Position numbers and translations under genes: made by a program
NCBI GenBank assembly: GCA_910586545.1
Contig: CAJUIQ010000046.1
Span: 1,933 to 9,138, forward strand
From: an uncultured Eubacteriales bacterium
GTDB taxonomy: Bacteria; Bacillota; Clostridia; Oscillospirales; CAG-272
DNA: 7,206 bases
Direction of reading: 5' to 3'
Part shown: positions 7,193-7,206 of the stretch, one piece after another
Layout of the letters: every line of letters starts with the position of its first letter
How positions within the stretch are numbered: the stretch's first letter is position 1
The notes under the pieces: model-generated
The model's input: the letters and a program-made list of their open reading frames with translations, nothing else
Told to the model about the DNA's origin: nothing
Databases searched by the model: none

Positions 7193-7206
7193 ATGTTCAC
7201 TCTATT
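7193..7206 (+). CDS. Start of an unidentified downstream gene, cut by the window edge
   Basis: An ATG with a well-placed ribosome site begins 18 nt after mutL and reads Met-Phe-Thr-Leu before the window ends. Four residues cannot identify it. In many Firmicutes miaA, encoding the tRNA dimethylallyltransferase that makes the i6A37 substrate of MiaB, follows mutL. That would fit this cluster, but it is a guess from context only. Confidence 0.45.

Noticed and set aside
1..7206. CRISPR array, transposon, tRNA/rRNA, riboswitch, defence or other undescribed system
   Set aside because: Nearly every base is accounted for by conserved housekeeping genes; no direct repeats, transposase or RNA gene could be recognised by eye.

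Overview
The window is a densely packed stretch of bacterial chromosome with all genes on the + strand. It suggests a low-to-mid GC Firmicute, most likely an anaerobic Clostridia member. The reasons are the order miaB, YlbF-family gene, mutS, mutL, strong AGGAGG-like ribosome sites, and a MutL with the C-terminal endonuclease motifs typical of organisms without MutH. The MiaB motif variant GCQQNEADSE reminds me of Oscillospiraceae-type proteins, but I could not run a comparison, so family-level placement is a guess.

Layout: (1) the 3' part of a VTT-domain (TVP38/TMEM64, SNARE-associated or DedA-like) membrane protein runs off the left edge and ends at 591. (2) miaB (about 575-2011) makes the tRNA ms2i6A37 methylthio modification, and its start lies inside the end of the membrane gene. 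(3) A small YlbF/YmcA (Ric-like) family gene follows (2028-2420), with a striking four-cysteine tail. (4) mutS (2466-5063) and (5) mutL (5084-7174) encode the core of DNA mismatch repair. (6) A ribosome site plus ATG at 7193 marks the start of another gene, cut off after four codons. Its identity cannot be read; miaA is a contextual guess only.

Gaps between genes are an overlap of 17 nt, then 16, 45, 20 and 18 nt. No terminator or convincing promoter lies between them, so this looks like one co-transcribed unit whose promoter is upstream of the window. Functionally it joins a membrane lipid-handling protein of uncertain role, tRNA anticodon-loop modification, a probable Fe-S/RNA-processing accessory protein and mismatch repair. 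The shared theme is fidelity of translation and replication. In Bacillus subtilis the corresponding neighbourhood (miaB, ymcA/ricA, cotE, mutS, mutL) is similar, so this is mostly a conserved housekeeping region. I see no CRISPR array, mobile element, RNA gene or undescribed system. The points most worth a second look are the Cys-rich tail of the YlbF-family protein, a near-perfect AT-rich palindrome inside the membrane-protein gene, and small deviations in MutL and MutS motifs.
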